64,000 nucleotides of DNA, from the NCBI GenBank assembly GCA_902810695.1, contig CADDYV010000012.1:1-64000 (forward strand), read 5' to 3'. Each line of letters opens with the position of its first letter. Within the stretch, counting starts at the first letter, position 1. A program made the translations under genes and the position numbers. Below, in pieces: positions 52,045 to 61,645 of this stretch. The DNA comes from Actinomycetota bacterium (lineage in GTDB: Bacteria; Actinomycetota; Rubrobacteria; Rubrobacterales; Rubrobacteraceae). A model generated the notes under the pieces. That model did no database searches. It worked only from the letters and a program-made list of their open reading frames with translations, and was not told the DNA's origin.

Positions 52045-53061
52045 ATGCCACGGGTTACGATCGCAGATGTAGCCCGGAAGGCTGGGGTGTCGCCGACGAC
52101 GGTATCTTTTACGTTCAACCGGCCCACGGAGTTGAGCCCCGCGACCGTCAGAAAGGTTCTGAAGGCGGCGGAGGAGCTTGGCTACGTTCCCAACCCTCAT
52201 GCCCGGGCCCTGCTGTCAAGCCGGGCCGGGGTGCTCGGTCTGCTTGTGCCGGAGAGGATCTTCGACGCTTTCGCAAATCCTTTCTATGCCGCTTTCGTCC
52301 AGGGTATGGGCCTTGCCTGCGACCAGCAGAACCTCTCTCTGATGATCGTCTCGCCGATCGAAGGCTCGCTGGAGAAGGCTATAAGCCGAGCGCCCGCCGA
52401 CGGTTTTGTTATCCTGGGGCTCGGCGAGGATCATCGCGACATCTCTCCCCTGTCCAGGCGCAAGGTTCCGTTCGTAATCGTGGATGGAGACGCGGAGCTT
52501 GCTCCCTCGGTCAACAGCGACGACGAGACCGGCGCCTGCCAGTCTGCCTCCTTCCTGCTCTCGCACGGACACCGCGACCTGGTGATACTGACTTTTCTCA
52601 AACCGCGCAAATATATGCACGACCCGTACCACGACGTCGGAGAGCGGCGCCTGAGAGGATACCGTCGGGCATACGAGGAACACGATGTTATCTGGAGCGA
52701 AGATATCGTCATCCCCTCGCCCTGCTCCATCGAAGGCGGAGAGCAGTGCTTCGAGGAGATCTGGCAGAGCGGACAGCGTCCAACCGCCGTTCTCTGCACG
52801 AGCGACGCGCTGGCGCTCGGCGTGCTCAGGGCCGCAGAGAGGCTGGGGTTGCGCGTCCCAGAGGATCTGGAAGTCGTGGGCTTCGACGACGTTCCCCAGG
52901 CTGCGCTCGCGCGGCCCTCGCTCACGACCGTGCGCCAACCGATAGTCGAGAAAGGCAGGAGCGCGGCGCAATTACTCGCATCCGCCCTGGACGATAACCA
53001 ACTCTCCAGGCATATTTTGCTGCCCACCGAGTTGGTCGTCAGGCGAACGACTTCCTGCTAG
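52045..53061 (+). CDS. LacI-family transcriptional regulator
   Basis: A 338-residue repressor. The HTH is TIADVARKAGVSPTTVSFTFN (about residues 4-24, quoted in part) and the hinge is YVPNPHARALLSSR. A periplasmic-binding-like sugar domain fills the rest. ATG 52045 has GGGGGT upstream. It probably controls the divergent transporter through the operator at 52007-52024; the effector is probably a sugar. Confidence 0.92.
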   Translation: MPRVTIADVARKAGVSPTTVSFTFNRPTELSPATVRKVLKAAEELGYVPNPHARALLSSRAGVLGLLVPERIFDAFANPFYAAFVQGMGLACDQQNLSLMIVSPIEGSLEKAISRAPADGFVILGLGEDHRDISPLSRRKVPFVIVDGDAELAPSVNSDDETGACQSASFLLSHGHRDLVILTFLKPRKYMHDPYHDVGERRLRGYRRAYEEHDVIWSEDIVIPSPCSIEGGEQCFEEIWQSGQRPTAVLCTSDALALGVLRAAERLGLRVPEDLEVVGFDDVPQAALARPSLTTVRQPIVEKGRSAAQLLASALDDNQLSRHILLPTELVVRRTTSC

Positions 53062-53085
53062 CTTACCGTCTCCACCCTTCGACTA

Positions 53086-54324
<1,239 letters not shown>

Positions 54325-54550
54325 CAGACGGACCTCCTTTCGTAAACCCCCGGACCCCCTCAGTGCCCGGACCTCTTGCCGCGGGTTCCGGTTTCTCCGG
54401 TCCCCGACTTACCCCTTGTACTCAACAGTTGGCGACATTTTATACTATTTTGAATGTTTATTGGGGTTCAACCTCGCCAAACATCCCCATACGCTTTACA
54501 GCAAAAATTACAGCACATTCTGAGCCCGAAGTACATATGGAACCTACGGC
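54325..54550. other. AT-richer intergenic region upstream of the ABC ATPase
   Basis: About 226 bases with lower GC around 54430-54530. It probably holds the promoter of the minus-strand ATPase; I could not assign a convincing -35/-10 pair. No gene or repeat was seen here. Confidence 0.4.
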
Positions 54551-54682
54551 ATGACACGTCTCAATCTTCCGCCCGGATACATCCTCGATCTCACCGACCC
54601 GGACGTATTCGCAGATAACCGTCAGGCCGTGGCTCTTCGGCAAGCGGCTAGTTCGCGGAGCCATGCTTTAGCCGTGGAATGA
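54551..54682 (+). CDS. Possible small protein, 43 residues
   Basis: A short frame from ATG 54551 reads MTRLNLPPGYILDLTDPDVF and ends with HALAVE. The composition is protein-like, with PPGYILDLTDPDV a likely conserved element. There is only a weak GGAA ribosome site, and the opposite strand is also open here, so it is uncertain. Confidence 0.35.
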   Translation: MTRLNLPPGYILDLTDPDVFADNRQAVALRQAASSRSHALAVE

Positions 54683-54889
54683 TTAATGCGATTTGCCGTG
54701 CGAGTGTGGCTGCGTGGTAGGAAGCGTAGGCTGTGCCGGTTCGACATGCCCTGGCATGCACATAGTAGTGGTTATCAAGGGAATGCCGTGGCACACCTGT
54801 GTGGCGATGTACACCAAATAGCCGACTATGAAAAGCGCCAAGAGCCATCCCAGAGTCCTGTGGGGATTCCTGAGTGCGCGAAGTAGCAA
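54683..54889 (-). CDS. Possible small membrane protein with His-rich tail, 68 residues
   Basis: One span (LGWLLALFIVGYLVYIATQVC, about residues 13-33, quoted in full) follows a basic N terminus MLLRALRNPHRT. The tail has Cys, Met and His in TTMCMPGH and QPHSHGKSH, which could bind a metal. It lies between the GH3 lipoprotein gene and the small ORF above. Function is unknown. Confidence 0.45.
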   Translation of the reverse strand: MLLRALRNPHRTLGWLLALFIVGYLVYIATQVCHGIPLITTTMCMPGHVEPAQPTLPTTQPHSHGKSH

Positions 54890-54917
54890 TTCGCCTGAAC
54901 CATCACCTTATATCCTG

Positions 54918-56198
54918 TTACTGCTGTTTATTGTAGTGCAGGTATTCCTCTTTGACCTTGAGTATGCGTTTGACGGATGACCGGACCTGGCTCTCCGGGA
55001 TCTCCCCTGATTCGACCGCCGTGAGCACGGCGTTGTATGCATCCGCCTGCTCCTGCGGCGTGCCGGTAACCAGCAGCAGGTCTGCACCGGCTTTCGCCGC
55101 CTTGACCGCTGCTTGCGCCGGAGTTCCCTCGCCTGTCGCCCCGGTCATATTCAGGTCGTCGGTTACGATCACACCCTGAAAACCGAGCTGGCGGCGGAGC
55201 ATGCCGATGGCTTTCGGCGAAAGGCTCGCCGGTCTTTCGGGGTCTATAGCAGGATAGATGAGGTGACCGACCATCACCATCGGCACGCCGGCTTTGATCG
55301 CAGCCTCGAAAGGCGGAAGGTCGTAGGATCTGATCTCAGAGGGACTGTGGTCTACGACCGCCCGGCTCGTATGCGAGTCCGAGGTCGCCGCGCCGTGGTT
55401 CGGAAAGTGCTTGGCGGTCGAGACGATGCCCGCTTCCTTGAACCCGCTGATTGATGCAGCGCCCATCCTGGCGACGAGCGCAGGGTCGCTGCCGTAGGAG
55501 CGGGAGCCGATGGCAGCCCCAAAACCCGTGTCCACCACCGGGGCGAAGTCCGTGTTGATGCCCGCCGCGAGAAGCTCTCGGCCCATCTCGCGCGATATCC
55601 TGCGTGCCTCTTCAGGATTGCCGCTTCGTCCCACCACTTCGGCAGCAGGTTCCGGCTTAACCCAGGGAGCGTCTGAAACCTCTCCACCCTCCTGATCTGT
55701 GGCGACGAACAGCGGGATAGAAGGTTCGGTCTCCAGCGAGAGCCTTTGCAGAGCTGCGGTCAGCCCTTTCGTCTGCTGCTCGCTCTTCATGTTGTAACCA
55801 AACAGCATTACGCCGCCGATGTTCCTCTGGCGGATCATCTTCTCGATGTAGTAGTCCGGCCTGGTACCACTCAGCCCGATGACGAACATCTGCCCCACCG
55901 CCTCCCGGATGCTCATGCGTTTCACCTCCGCCGAAGTCTTCTCCGCTTTTTTCGCAACTGTTTTCTGCTGGGCAGTCTTTGCTCCGGTGCTCTTATGCGA
56001 AGTGGTTTTCGTAGCGGGTTTGCCTTGACCCGCAGAAGTGGAGCCGGGAGCCCTGTGCTTGCTTGCGGTTCCGCTCCCGCCGCACCCGGAGAGCAACGCA
56101 AACAATGCGAGCAGCAGGATCAGAGCCATCATCCGCGTGCATCTTTCCGAACGGATTTTCCTACTCCTTCCACGAAAGCTGCCTGCGACACTATACAT
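54918..56198 (-). CDS. Glycoside hydrolase family 3 lipoprotein (NagZ-like)
   Basis: A 426-residue protein. A hydrophobic signal with lipobox LLSGC (about residues 33-37) is followed by a Lys/Thr/Ala-rich linker and the GH3 domain: MFVIGLSGTRPDYYIEK, AKHFPNHGAATSDSH, and the nucleophile aspartate in VTDDLNMTGA. The GH3/NagZ group removes N-acetylglucosamine from wall fragments. ATG 56198 gives a basic n-region; ATG 56132 with GGAAAG upstream is possible. It is divergent from the helicase gene. Confidence 0.88.
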   Translation of the reverse strand: MYSVAGSFRGRSRKIRSERCTRMMALILLLALFALLSGCGGSGTASKHRAPGSTSAGQGKPATKTTSHKSTGAKTAQQKTVAKKAEKTSAEVKRMSIREAVGQMFVIGLSGTRPDYYIEKMIRQRNIGGVMLFGYNMKSEQQTKGLTAALQRLSLETEPSIPLFVATDQEGGEVSDAPWVKPEPAAEVVGRSGNPEEARRISREMGRELLAAGINTDFAPVVDTGFGAAIGSRSYGSDPALVARMGAASISGFKEAGIVSTAKHFPNHGAATSDSHTSRAVVDHSPSEIRSYDLPPFEAAIKAGVPMVMVGHLIYPAIDPERPASLSPKAIGMLRRQLGFQGVIVTDDLNMTGATGEGTPAQAAVKAAKAGADLLLVTGTPQEQADAYNAVLTAVESGEIPESQVRSSVKRILKVKEEYLHYNKQQ

Positions 56199-56273
56199 CA
56201 AGCACCAGCCGGCTTTGGTCTTTGGATAAATGGGCTGAGAGATAGAGCCACCTCGGGTATCCTTGTTGTTGAT

Positions 56274-57626
56274 GTGATCGAGCTGTTCTACGAATCCGGC
56301 ACCCTGGTAGCGAGCGGCGACAGGCCGCCGGAACCTTTCGTGTGGGACAAACGCACCCGCCAGTGGCGCGCCCCGGCGAGCGCCTACCGCCAGAGCGTAC
56401 TCGCGCTGCGCGAGTCGGACACGCCGCACGAAGACCACGCCGCCCGCTTCGAGAAGCTCTCGCTCGAATCCCGCATCTCGATGGAGCCCCGTCCCTACCA
56501 GCGGGAGGCCCTGGCAGCCTGGCGCCGCAACGGTTTGCGCGGCGTCGTGGTGCTGCCGACGGGGGCGGGGAAGACGGCGGTGGCGGTGAACGCGATGGAG
56601 CGGCTCGGGCGGAGCACGCTGGTCGTCGTTCCCACCCTCGCCCTTCTCAAGCAGTGGTACTCGGTACTCTCGGATGCTTTTGGGGGCTCGGCCACTATAG
56701 GTCTGCTCGGGGGCGGATATCATGAGATAACGCCGCTGACCGTTACGACCTACGACTCGGCCTACATCCACGCCGAGCGGTACGGGAACCTCTTCGCGCT
56801 CGTGGTCTACGACGAGGTGCACCACCTGCCGGCTGAGAAATACGCGGTCATCCCCCAGATGCTGATCTCACCCTACACCCTCGGGCTCACCGCAACCCCT
56901 GAACGTCCAGATGGCGGGCACGCGCTCTTGCCGGAGCTGGTGGGAAAGGTGATCTATCGCCGTTCGGCGGAGGATCTGGCGGGCTCTTACCTGGCGCCGT
57001 ACGAGTTGGTGCGCATCCCGGTAGAGCTTACGGCTCACGAGCGGTTCGAGTACGCTCAGGCCGACGCCGTCTACCGGGACTTCCTGCGCAAGCACCAGCT
57101 ACGGATGCGCTCGCCGGAGGACTGGCAACGGTTCATCCTGGTCGCTTCGACCAGCCACTCCGGGGGGAGAGAGGCACTGCTCGCGGCGAGGCGGCGGCGT
57201 GAGATCCAGAACTTAGCCATGCGCAAGGGCGTAACGCTCGAAAACCTCTTGAAGAAGCACTGGGATGACCGCTGCATCGTCTTCACCAAGAGTGTCGAGG
57301 AGGTCTACGCGCTCAGCCAGAGGTTCCTGATCCCCGGCATCACCTACGAGACGCCCGCCCGCGAGCGGAAGGAGATCCTAGATCGCTTCCGCGAGGGTCG
57401 CTATCGCGCCATCATCGCCTCCGACGTGCTGAACGAGGGCGTGGATGTGCCGGACGCGGGCGTTGCCATCATCCTGGCCGGGAGCGCCTCCCACCGCGAG
57501 TACGTCCAGCGCCTCGGGCGCATCCTGCGCCCCCGCGACGGCAAACGAGCCGTTCTCTACGAGCTGGTAACGACTGCAACCGGCGAGGAGTTCACCTCCC
57601 GCCGCAGGAGAGAGGTATTCGCCTGA
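56274..57626 (+). CDS. XPB-like DNA helicase
   Basis: A 450-residue superfamily 2 helicase. Walker A is VVLPTGAGKTAV (about residue 98), motif II DEVHH, motif III LTATPERPDGG, motif VI QRLGRILRPRDGK. A short N-terminal damage-recognition-like part precedes it. The GTG at 56274 is the best start, although no ribosome site is visible; the frame open to 55746 lies over the GH3 gene. It is coupled to the DUF790 gene (TGATG), as XPB and Bax1 are in Archaea, where they act together in DNA repair. Confidence 0.9.
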   Translation: MIELFYESGTLVASGDRPPEPFVWDKRTRQWRAPASAYRQSVLALRESDTPHEDHAARFEKLSLESRISMEPRPYQREALAAWRRNGLRGVVVLPTGAGKTAVAVNAMERLGRSTLVVVPTLALLKQWYSVLSDAFGGSATIGLLGGGYHEITPLTVTTYDSAYIHAERYGNLFALVVYDEVHHLPAEKYAVIPQMLISPYTLGLTATPERPDGGHALLPELVGKVIYRRSAEDLAGSYLAPYELVRIPVELTAHERFEYAQADAVYRDFLRKHQLRMRSPEDWQRFILVASTSHSGGREALLAARRRREIQNLAMRKGVTLENLLKKHWDDRCIVFTKSVEEVYALSQRFLIPGITYETPARERKEILDRFREGRYRAIIASDVLNEGVDVPDAGVAIILAGSASHREYVQRLGRILRPRDGKRAVLYELVTTATGEEFTSRRRREVFA

Positions 57627-58897
57627 TGCTCCGCAGTGAGCATGTCATGGCACGCATCTTCCGGGGGAACCTCATCCCCCACCGGCTTCCGCCAGAAGAT
57701 GGGCGTGCAGTAGAAGTCGCCGAAACGCTGTGCGAACTGTACGCCGTCCACGTGGGTAGAGAGCGCTCTTCTCTCGAAGAGGAAATCGTTCGAGCGGAAG
57801 AGGAACTGGGGCCACGCCTGGATCCGCGCCGAGGATTCAGGATCGTGCGAGCGCTGGCGAAGCTCCTGGAAGAGCGGGCGGAGTGGGTCTCTCCCACGAC
57901 CGCCGATCCCTACACGATCCGCACCCGCATCTTCGAGCTTGCCTCCTCCCTGCCTGAACTTCCGGCGGCGGAGCCGGGGCTGCTGGACACCGCGAGCCGC
58001 GACGATATTCTCTCGCAGGTAGCGCGCGAGACGGGGCTCGAAAACCCGGCCTCGCTCATGTACGCCGACCGACAGAGCGCGCAGCTCCTCGGAGAGTTCT
58101 ACAAGCCGGCGCCGCAGGAGCTTATCGGGCGCTACAACGTCGCCCAGACGCAAGGGGTGCTCTACTCGGCTCGGGATCTCGTCGTGGACCTCGACGGTAG
58201 AGCTGACGCCAGGCTCGTCTTCCACTACGTCAAGCTTCTCGGTTTGATCTACCGCCTGCAGACCACCGAAACCGGCTACCGCCTCTACCTCGACGGCCCG
58301 CTCTCCATCTTCGGCGGAACCCGCAAGTACGGCCTCCGGCTCGCCAAATTTCTCCCCGGACTCCTGCTAACCGAAGGGTGGGAGCTTTCGGCGGACGTGA
58401 TCTGGAAGGGCCGCGAAACCCGCCTGGAGATGGACTCCGAAACTTGCGGTCTCCTAAGCCACTACGCAGGCCCGAAAGAAGCTGGCGAGGAAGAAGAGGT
58501 ACGTGAAGCTTTCCAGCGAGCCTGGGAGCGAGCGAAAGAGACCGGCGGCTGGCGCCTGGAAACCGGGTCTTACATCCTCCCTCTGCCAGAGTTGAAAACG
58601 GCACTGGTCCCGGATTTCATGCTGGAGCATACCGAGACCGGCGAGCGGGTCTACCTGGAGATCCTGGGTTTCTGGTCCGAGCGGCACCTGATCGAACGCG
58701 TCTCCCTGCTGCGAGAGGCCGCCAAACGCGGCTACCGCGTGCTCGTCGCCGCCTCCGAGAAGCTGGGAACCTCCCCAGACTCTCTCTCCGAAGCAGCACA
58801 AGGCCCGGCGGTCGTCTTCAAAGGACGTCTCAACCCGAACGCCGTGCTCGAAAAGCTCGACGCTGTGCAGGATTCGTCACGGGCTACCGCCCAATAA
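57626..58897 (+). CDS. Bax1-like nuclease (DUF790 family)
   Basis: A 423-residue protein of the DUF790 family. The N-terminal half has LIPHRLPPEDGRAVEVAETL and the SARDLVVDLDGRADARLVFHY region; the C-terminal part, PDFMLEHTETGERVYLEILG, looks like a nuclease core with acidic residues and ends with a long helix. Bax1 binds XPB and cuts DNA near a bubble. The start overlaps the helicase stop (TGATG). Confidence 0.88.
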   Translation: MLRSEHVMARIFRGNLIPHRLPPEDGRAVEVAETLCELYAVHVGRERSSLEEEIVRAEEELGPRLDPRRGFRIVRALAKLLEERAEWVSPTTADPYTIRTRIFELASSLPELPAAEPGLLDTASRDDILSQVARETGLENPASLMYADRQSAQLLGEFYKPAPQELIGRYNVAQTQGVLYSARDLVVDLDGRADARLVFHYVKLLGLIYRLQTTETGYRLYLDGPLSIFGGTRKYGLRLAKFLPGLLLTEGWELSADVIWKGRETRLEMDSETCGLLSHYAGPKEAGEEEEVREAFQRAWERAKETGGWRLETGSYILPLPELKTALVPDFMLEHTETGERVYLEILGFWSERHLIERVSLLREAAKRGYRVLVAASEKLGTSPDSLSEAAQGPAVVFKGRLNPNAVLEKLDAVQDSSRATAQ

Positions 58898-58996
58898 TAA
58901 TGACGAGGACGGTATCCACTCTGGTGAGTGGGCGAAGAACCTAGTTAGCCGCCACTCTCGCCAGATTCTTTTGGAACAGGAATATAATCGTGGCTG

Positions 58997-59446
58997 ATGA
59001 AGCGAAGCATGAGATCCCTTGCAACCCTGGCTGTTGGATGCACGTTTGCGGCGGCGCTTTTCGGGTTCGGGAGCGAGGTTTTATCGTTCAAGAGCTCCTA
59101 TCACGGCGAGGTGGGTCGGGAGACCCTGATCCAGACGAGCCGGATCGCGGTGTATCTGATTCTGTCTGTGCTGCTGGTCTTCCGGGGAGGCTGGCCAGGA
59201 GTATTGGCGGCGTTTCTGATGATGGTGGTAGCCACGGCCATCGAGTGGGAGCTGCTACCCGTGGCCCTCGGTTTCGCTGGTATCGGAGAGCCCGCAGGAT
59301 ACGCACACAGGTTCGCGGACTTTCATCAGCCCTCCTACTGGCAGTGGGCCGCCTATGACATCATCGGGGGAACGGGTGCGGCGATCCTAGCGCGCTGCCT
59401 GATAATGTTCGCCCACGTCAATCCCGCTGGTCCTCGGGACGAATGA
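58997..59446 (+). CDS. Hypothetical membrane protein, 149 residues
   Basis: I do not recognise the family. Four hydrophobic stretches are visible, including SLATLAVGCTFAAALFGFG, RIAVYLILSVLLVFRGG and VLAAFLMMVVATAIEWELL. The loop between the third and fourth contains HRFADFHQPSYWQW, rich in His and Trp. It converges with the zinc-ribbon gene, overlapping it by 29 bases. Confidence 0.6.
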   Translation: MKRSMRSLATLAVGCTFAAALFGFGSEVLSFKSSYHGEVGRETLIQTSRIAVYLILSVLLVFRGGWPGVLAAFLMMVVATAIEWELLPVALGFAGIGEPAGYAHRFADFHQPSYWQWAAYDIIGGTGAAILARCLIMFAHVNPAGPRDE

Positions 59447-59693
59447 CCTCTATCTCCTCGTCTTCATCGAAGTCGAGCAGGAAGACCTCTCCCTGGGCAT
59501 TGAAGTCGTAGCGCGAGCGCGGCAGAAGTCCCTCTACCGAGTCCTCGATCTCCACGTCCGTGACGAGCTTCCCGCGGCCTTTGCAACGCCTGCACTCCAT
59601 CGGGCGCCAGGCCGCCCCGTCATCCCCTCTGCCCTCACAGTTCGGGCACTCCCTGAAACCGGTGTAGCGGATGGTTATGGTTCTCCTGGTCAT
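59418..59693 (-). CDS. Small zinc-ribbon protein (DnaJ-like CxxCxGxG motifs)
   Basis: A 91-residue protein. The two cysteine pairs are CPNCEGRG and CRRCKGRG, as in DnaJ zinc fingers, followed by an acidic C terminus (LLDFDEDEEIEVI). The start at ATG 59693 overlaps the nitronate monooxygenase stop (ATGA). It may be a chaperone-like or RNA-binding accessory; function is not known. Confidence 0.75.
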   Translation of the reverse strand: MTRRTITIRYTGFRECPNCEGRGDDGAAWRPMECRRCKGRGKLVTDVEIEDSVEGLLPRSRYDFNAQGEVFLLDFDEDEEIEVIRPEDQRD

Positions 59694-60673
59694 AACGACG
59701 GCCCGAGCACAGAATCGCAGCATCGTCTGAGTTGTCTTTCGGCATCCTCGGCGAGCTTTTTGACCAACTCACCGGCAGGTGGCACCTCTTCCACCATCCC
59801 GGCCGCCTGACCGGCGTACACGTACATCTGTGAGTAGTCACCGCGTTCTCTGGCCTCATCCAGTTCGGCACGCGCGGCTGGCAGGTTTTCTTCGAGTTCC
59901 CGCTCTCTGCCGTGCCATTTCTCGGTGAAAGCGTTGCGGAGCGCCCGTCCCGGAAACTCTTCGGGCCACGGGATGCCCTGCGTGATGTCGAAGACGCGGG
60001 TGTGCACCGTAGACGTTTCGTCCGCTTCGAGGATGCGCCTCTTGGCCTCGTCGGAGCCCAGAGCCTCTTCCGTGGCGGCGAAGCGGGTCCCGATCCAGGC
60101 TCCCGCAGCACCCATTGCCAGCACGCCCGCGATCCCAACTCCGGTAGCTATGCCGCCCGCAGCGAGGACCGGTAGGTTCGAAGCCTCTCCGATCCGAAGC
60201 ACCTTCTGCATGAGGGGCAGCGTGCCGACTTCTCCCGTATGTCCGCCCGCGTCCGTGCCCTGGGCCACGAGCACCTGAACACCGCCCTCGATCGCTCGTC
60301 TGGCTCCGGCAGCGTCCTGTACCTGGCAGAACACTGTAGCTCCGGCATCGCGGACCCGTTCCACGTACGGCGCGGGATCCCCGAAGGAGAGCGAGACTGC
60401 GGAAGGCTGCGCCGCGAGCACCGCATCCAGTAGGTCGGGTCGACGCTCCAGCGCCCAGCACATAAGCCCGAATCCGAAAGCCCCTTTGGGAGAAGCCAGC
60501 TCAGCCTGCTCGGAGATCCACCCGGTCGGGGTGTTGCTGCCCACGCCGATCATACCCAACCCGCCGGCTTCGGAGACGGCGCCGGCGAGCCACCCTCCGC
60601 TCACGCTCGCCATAGGAGCCGAAACTATCGGATACCGCAGACCCAGCATGCGGGTAAGCTCGGTGGAAATCAA
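59690..60673 (-). CDS. Nitronate monooxygenase (2-nitropropane dioxygenase family)
   Basis: A 327-residue FMN protein. It begins LTRMLGLRYPIVSAPMASVSG and contains AQGTDAGGHTGEVGTLPL (about residue 138) and LAAGGIATGVG (about residue 165) of the FMN-binding barrel. The family oxidises nitronates or acts as an enoyl-ACP reductase-like enzyme (FabK type); the substrate is uncertain. It is coupled to the zinc-ribbon gene. Confidence 0.85.
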   Translation of the reverse strand: MISTELTRMLGLRYPIVSAPMASVSGGWLAGAVSEAGGLGMIGVGSNTPTGWISEQAELASPKGAFGFGLMCWALERRPDLLDAVLAAQPSAVSLSFGDPAPYVERVRDAGATVFCQVQDAAGARRAIEGGVQVLVAQGTDAGGHTGEVGTLPLMQKVLRIGEASNLPVLAAGGIATGVGIAGVLAMGAAGAWIGTRFAATEEALGSDEAKRRILEADETSTVHTRVFDITQGIPWPEEFPGRALRNAFTEKWHGRERELEENLPAARAELDEARERGDYSQMYVYAGQAAGMVEEVPPAGELVKKLAEDAERQLRRCCDSVLGPSL

Positions 60674-60733
60674 GATCTACCTCTCCCAATCTCGCTATTC
60701 TGGTCCGGCAATTTTACCGCTCGTATCCGCAGC

Positions 60734-61606
60734 CTAGAGGAAAGGTCCGCTGGGCAGGTAGGGAGCAAGAGGTCCAAGCTTGCCCTTTACGCAGATAGGA
60801 CCCGCTACCTCCAGGGATAATCCGGCCTCCAGCGCCACCCTGACGGCCCATCCCTGATCCCCGGTCAGCCAGTTAACCTCGGATCGCGCCTCAAGCCCGG
60901 GAGCACTGGCGAGGCAGGCCCACAGAAGGTCTGCGGCAACCTCCTCTGCAGTAGCCGCGACCACCCACGGCGAACCTTCCCAGGCGACCGCATACCCTCT
61001 GCCGGACGGACGCTCGGAGATGAGCAGGCGAGCGCCGGAACTCAAGATGAAGCTGAGATCCGGACCGTGGGCGGCACCGCGCAACCGGCGATCCACGTCG
61101 GCGGCAAACTCCAGATCCGACTCCTCTCCCTCGCGTACCGCCAACCTCTCTGGCAGAGATCTGCGGTCTACGACGCCTTTCGCGGTAAGCGTGGGAAGCA
61201 GGGTGAAACCCGCGAGGGCGTAGCTCCGCATGGCCGCCGGATGGGTAGAGGACGCGATAATCCCGCCTTTGCACCCCTCCCCGTAATCAAGGGCGTGCCG
61301 GAGCAGATCCCCGCCGATGCCCCGACCCCGATAAGCAGCATCCAGCGCGAACAGGGAGAGAATCCAGACTTCTTCGCGCCGGAGAGCTATCGCGACGCCG
61401 ACCACATTCTCTCCGTCCGCTGCAATCCAGGCTCCACCGGGATCGGTGCGTAAGAAGTGCCGGTAACGCTCCTGGCGGTGTGCGACCTCCTCTGGGCTCC
61501 GGCGGCGCACCTCTTCCCTATCCTCCGCGAAGGCATCTGAAGCGATGCTGTAGGCCGCCCCCACATCTCCCTCGGTCATAGGACGGATGAGCATGCGATC
61601 TTTCAC
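60734..61606 (-). CDS. GNAT-family N-acetyltransferase
   Basis: A 290-residue protein. The N-terminal half is a GNAT domain with the acetyl-CoA motif YRGRGIGGDLLRHALDYG (about residues 92-109). The C-terminal half (about residues 150-285) looks like a second, degenerate GNAT-like domain. It follows AHCY on the same strand after 39 bp. The acceptor is unknown. Confidence 0.8.
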   Translation of the reverse strand: MKDRMLIRPMTEGDVGAAYSIASDAFAEDREEVRRRSPEEVAHRQERYRHFLRTDPGGAWIAADGENVVGVAIALRREEVWILSLFALDAAYRGRGIGGDLLRHALDYGEGCKGGIIASSTHPAAMRSYALAGFTLLPTLTAKGVVDRRSLPERLAVREGEESDLEFAADVDRRLRGAAHGPDLSFILSSGARLLISERPSGRGYAVAWEGSPWVVAATAEEVAADLLWACLASAPGLEARSEVNWLTGDQGWAVRVALEAGLSLEVAGPICVKGKLGPLAPYLPSGPFL

Positions 61607-61645
61607 ACGAGGCTCAGAGGGCCGGTGTCTGGTTTCGGAGATCGT

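Noticed and set aside
54458-54664. 68-codon frame on the minus strand (MAPRTSRLPK start)
   Set aside because: No ribosome site, and it overlaps a better plus-strand candidate; I could not choose it with confidence.
55746-56273. N-terminal extension of the XPB helicase frame
   Set aside because: It is antisense to the GH3 lipoprotein gene and shows no helicase-like sequence.
56199-56825. N-terminal extension of the GH3 frame
   Set aside because: It is antisense to the helicase; the signal peptide gives a clear start near 56198 or 56132.
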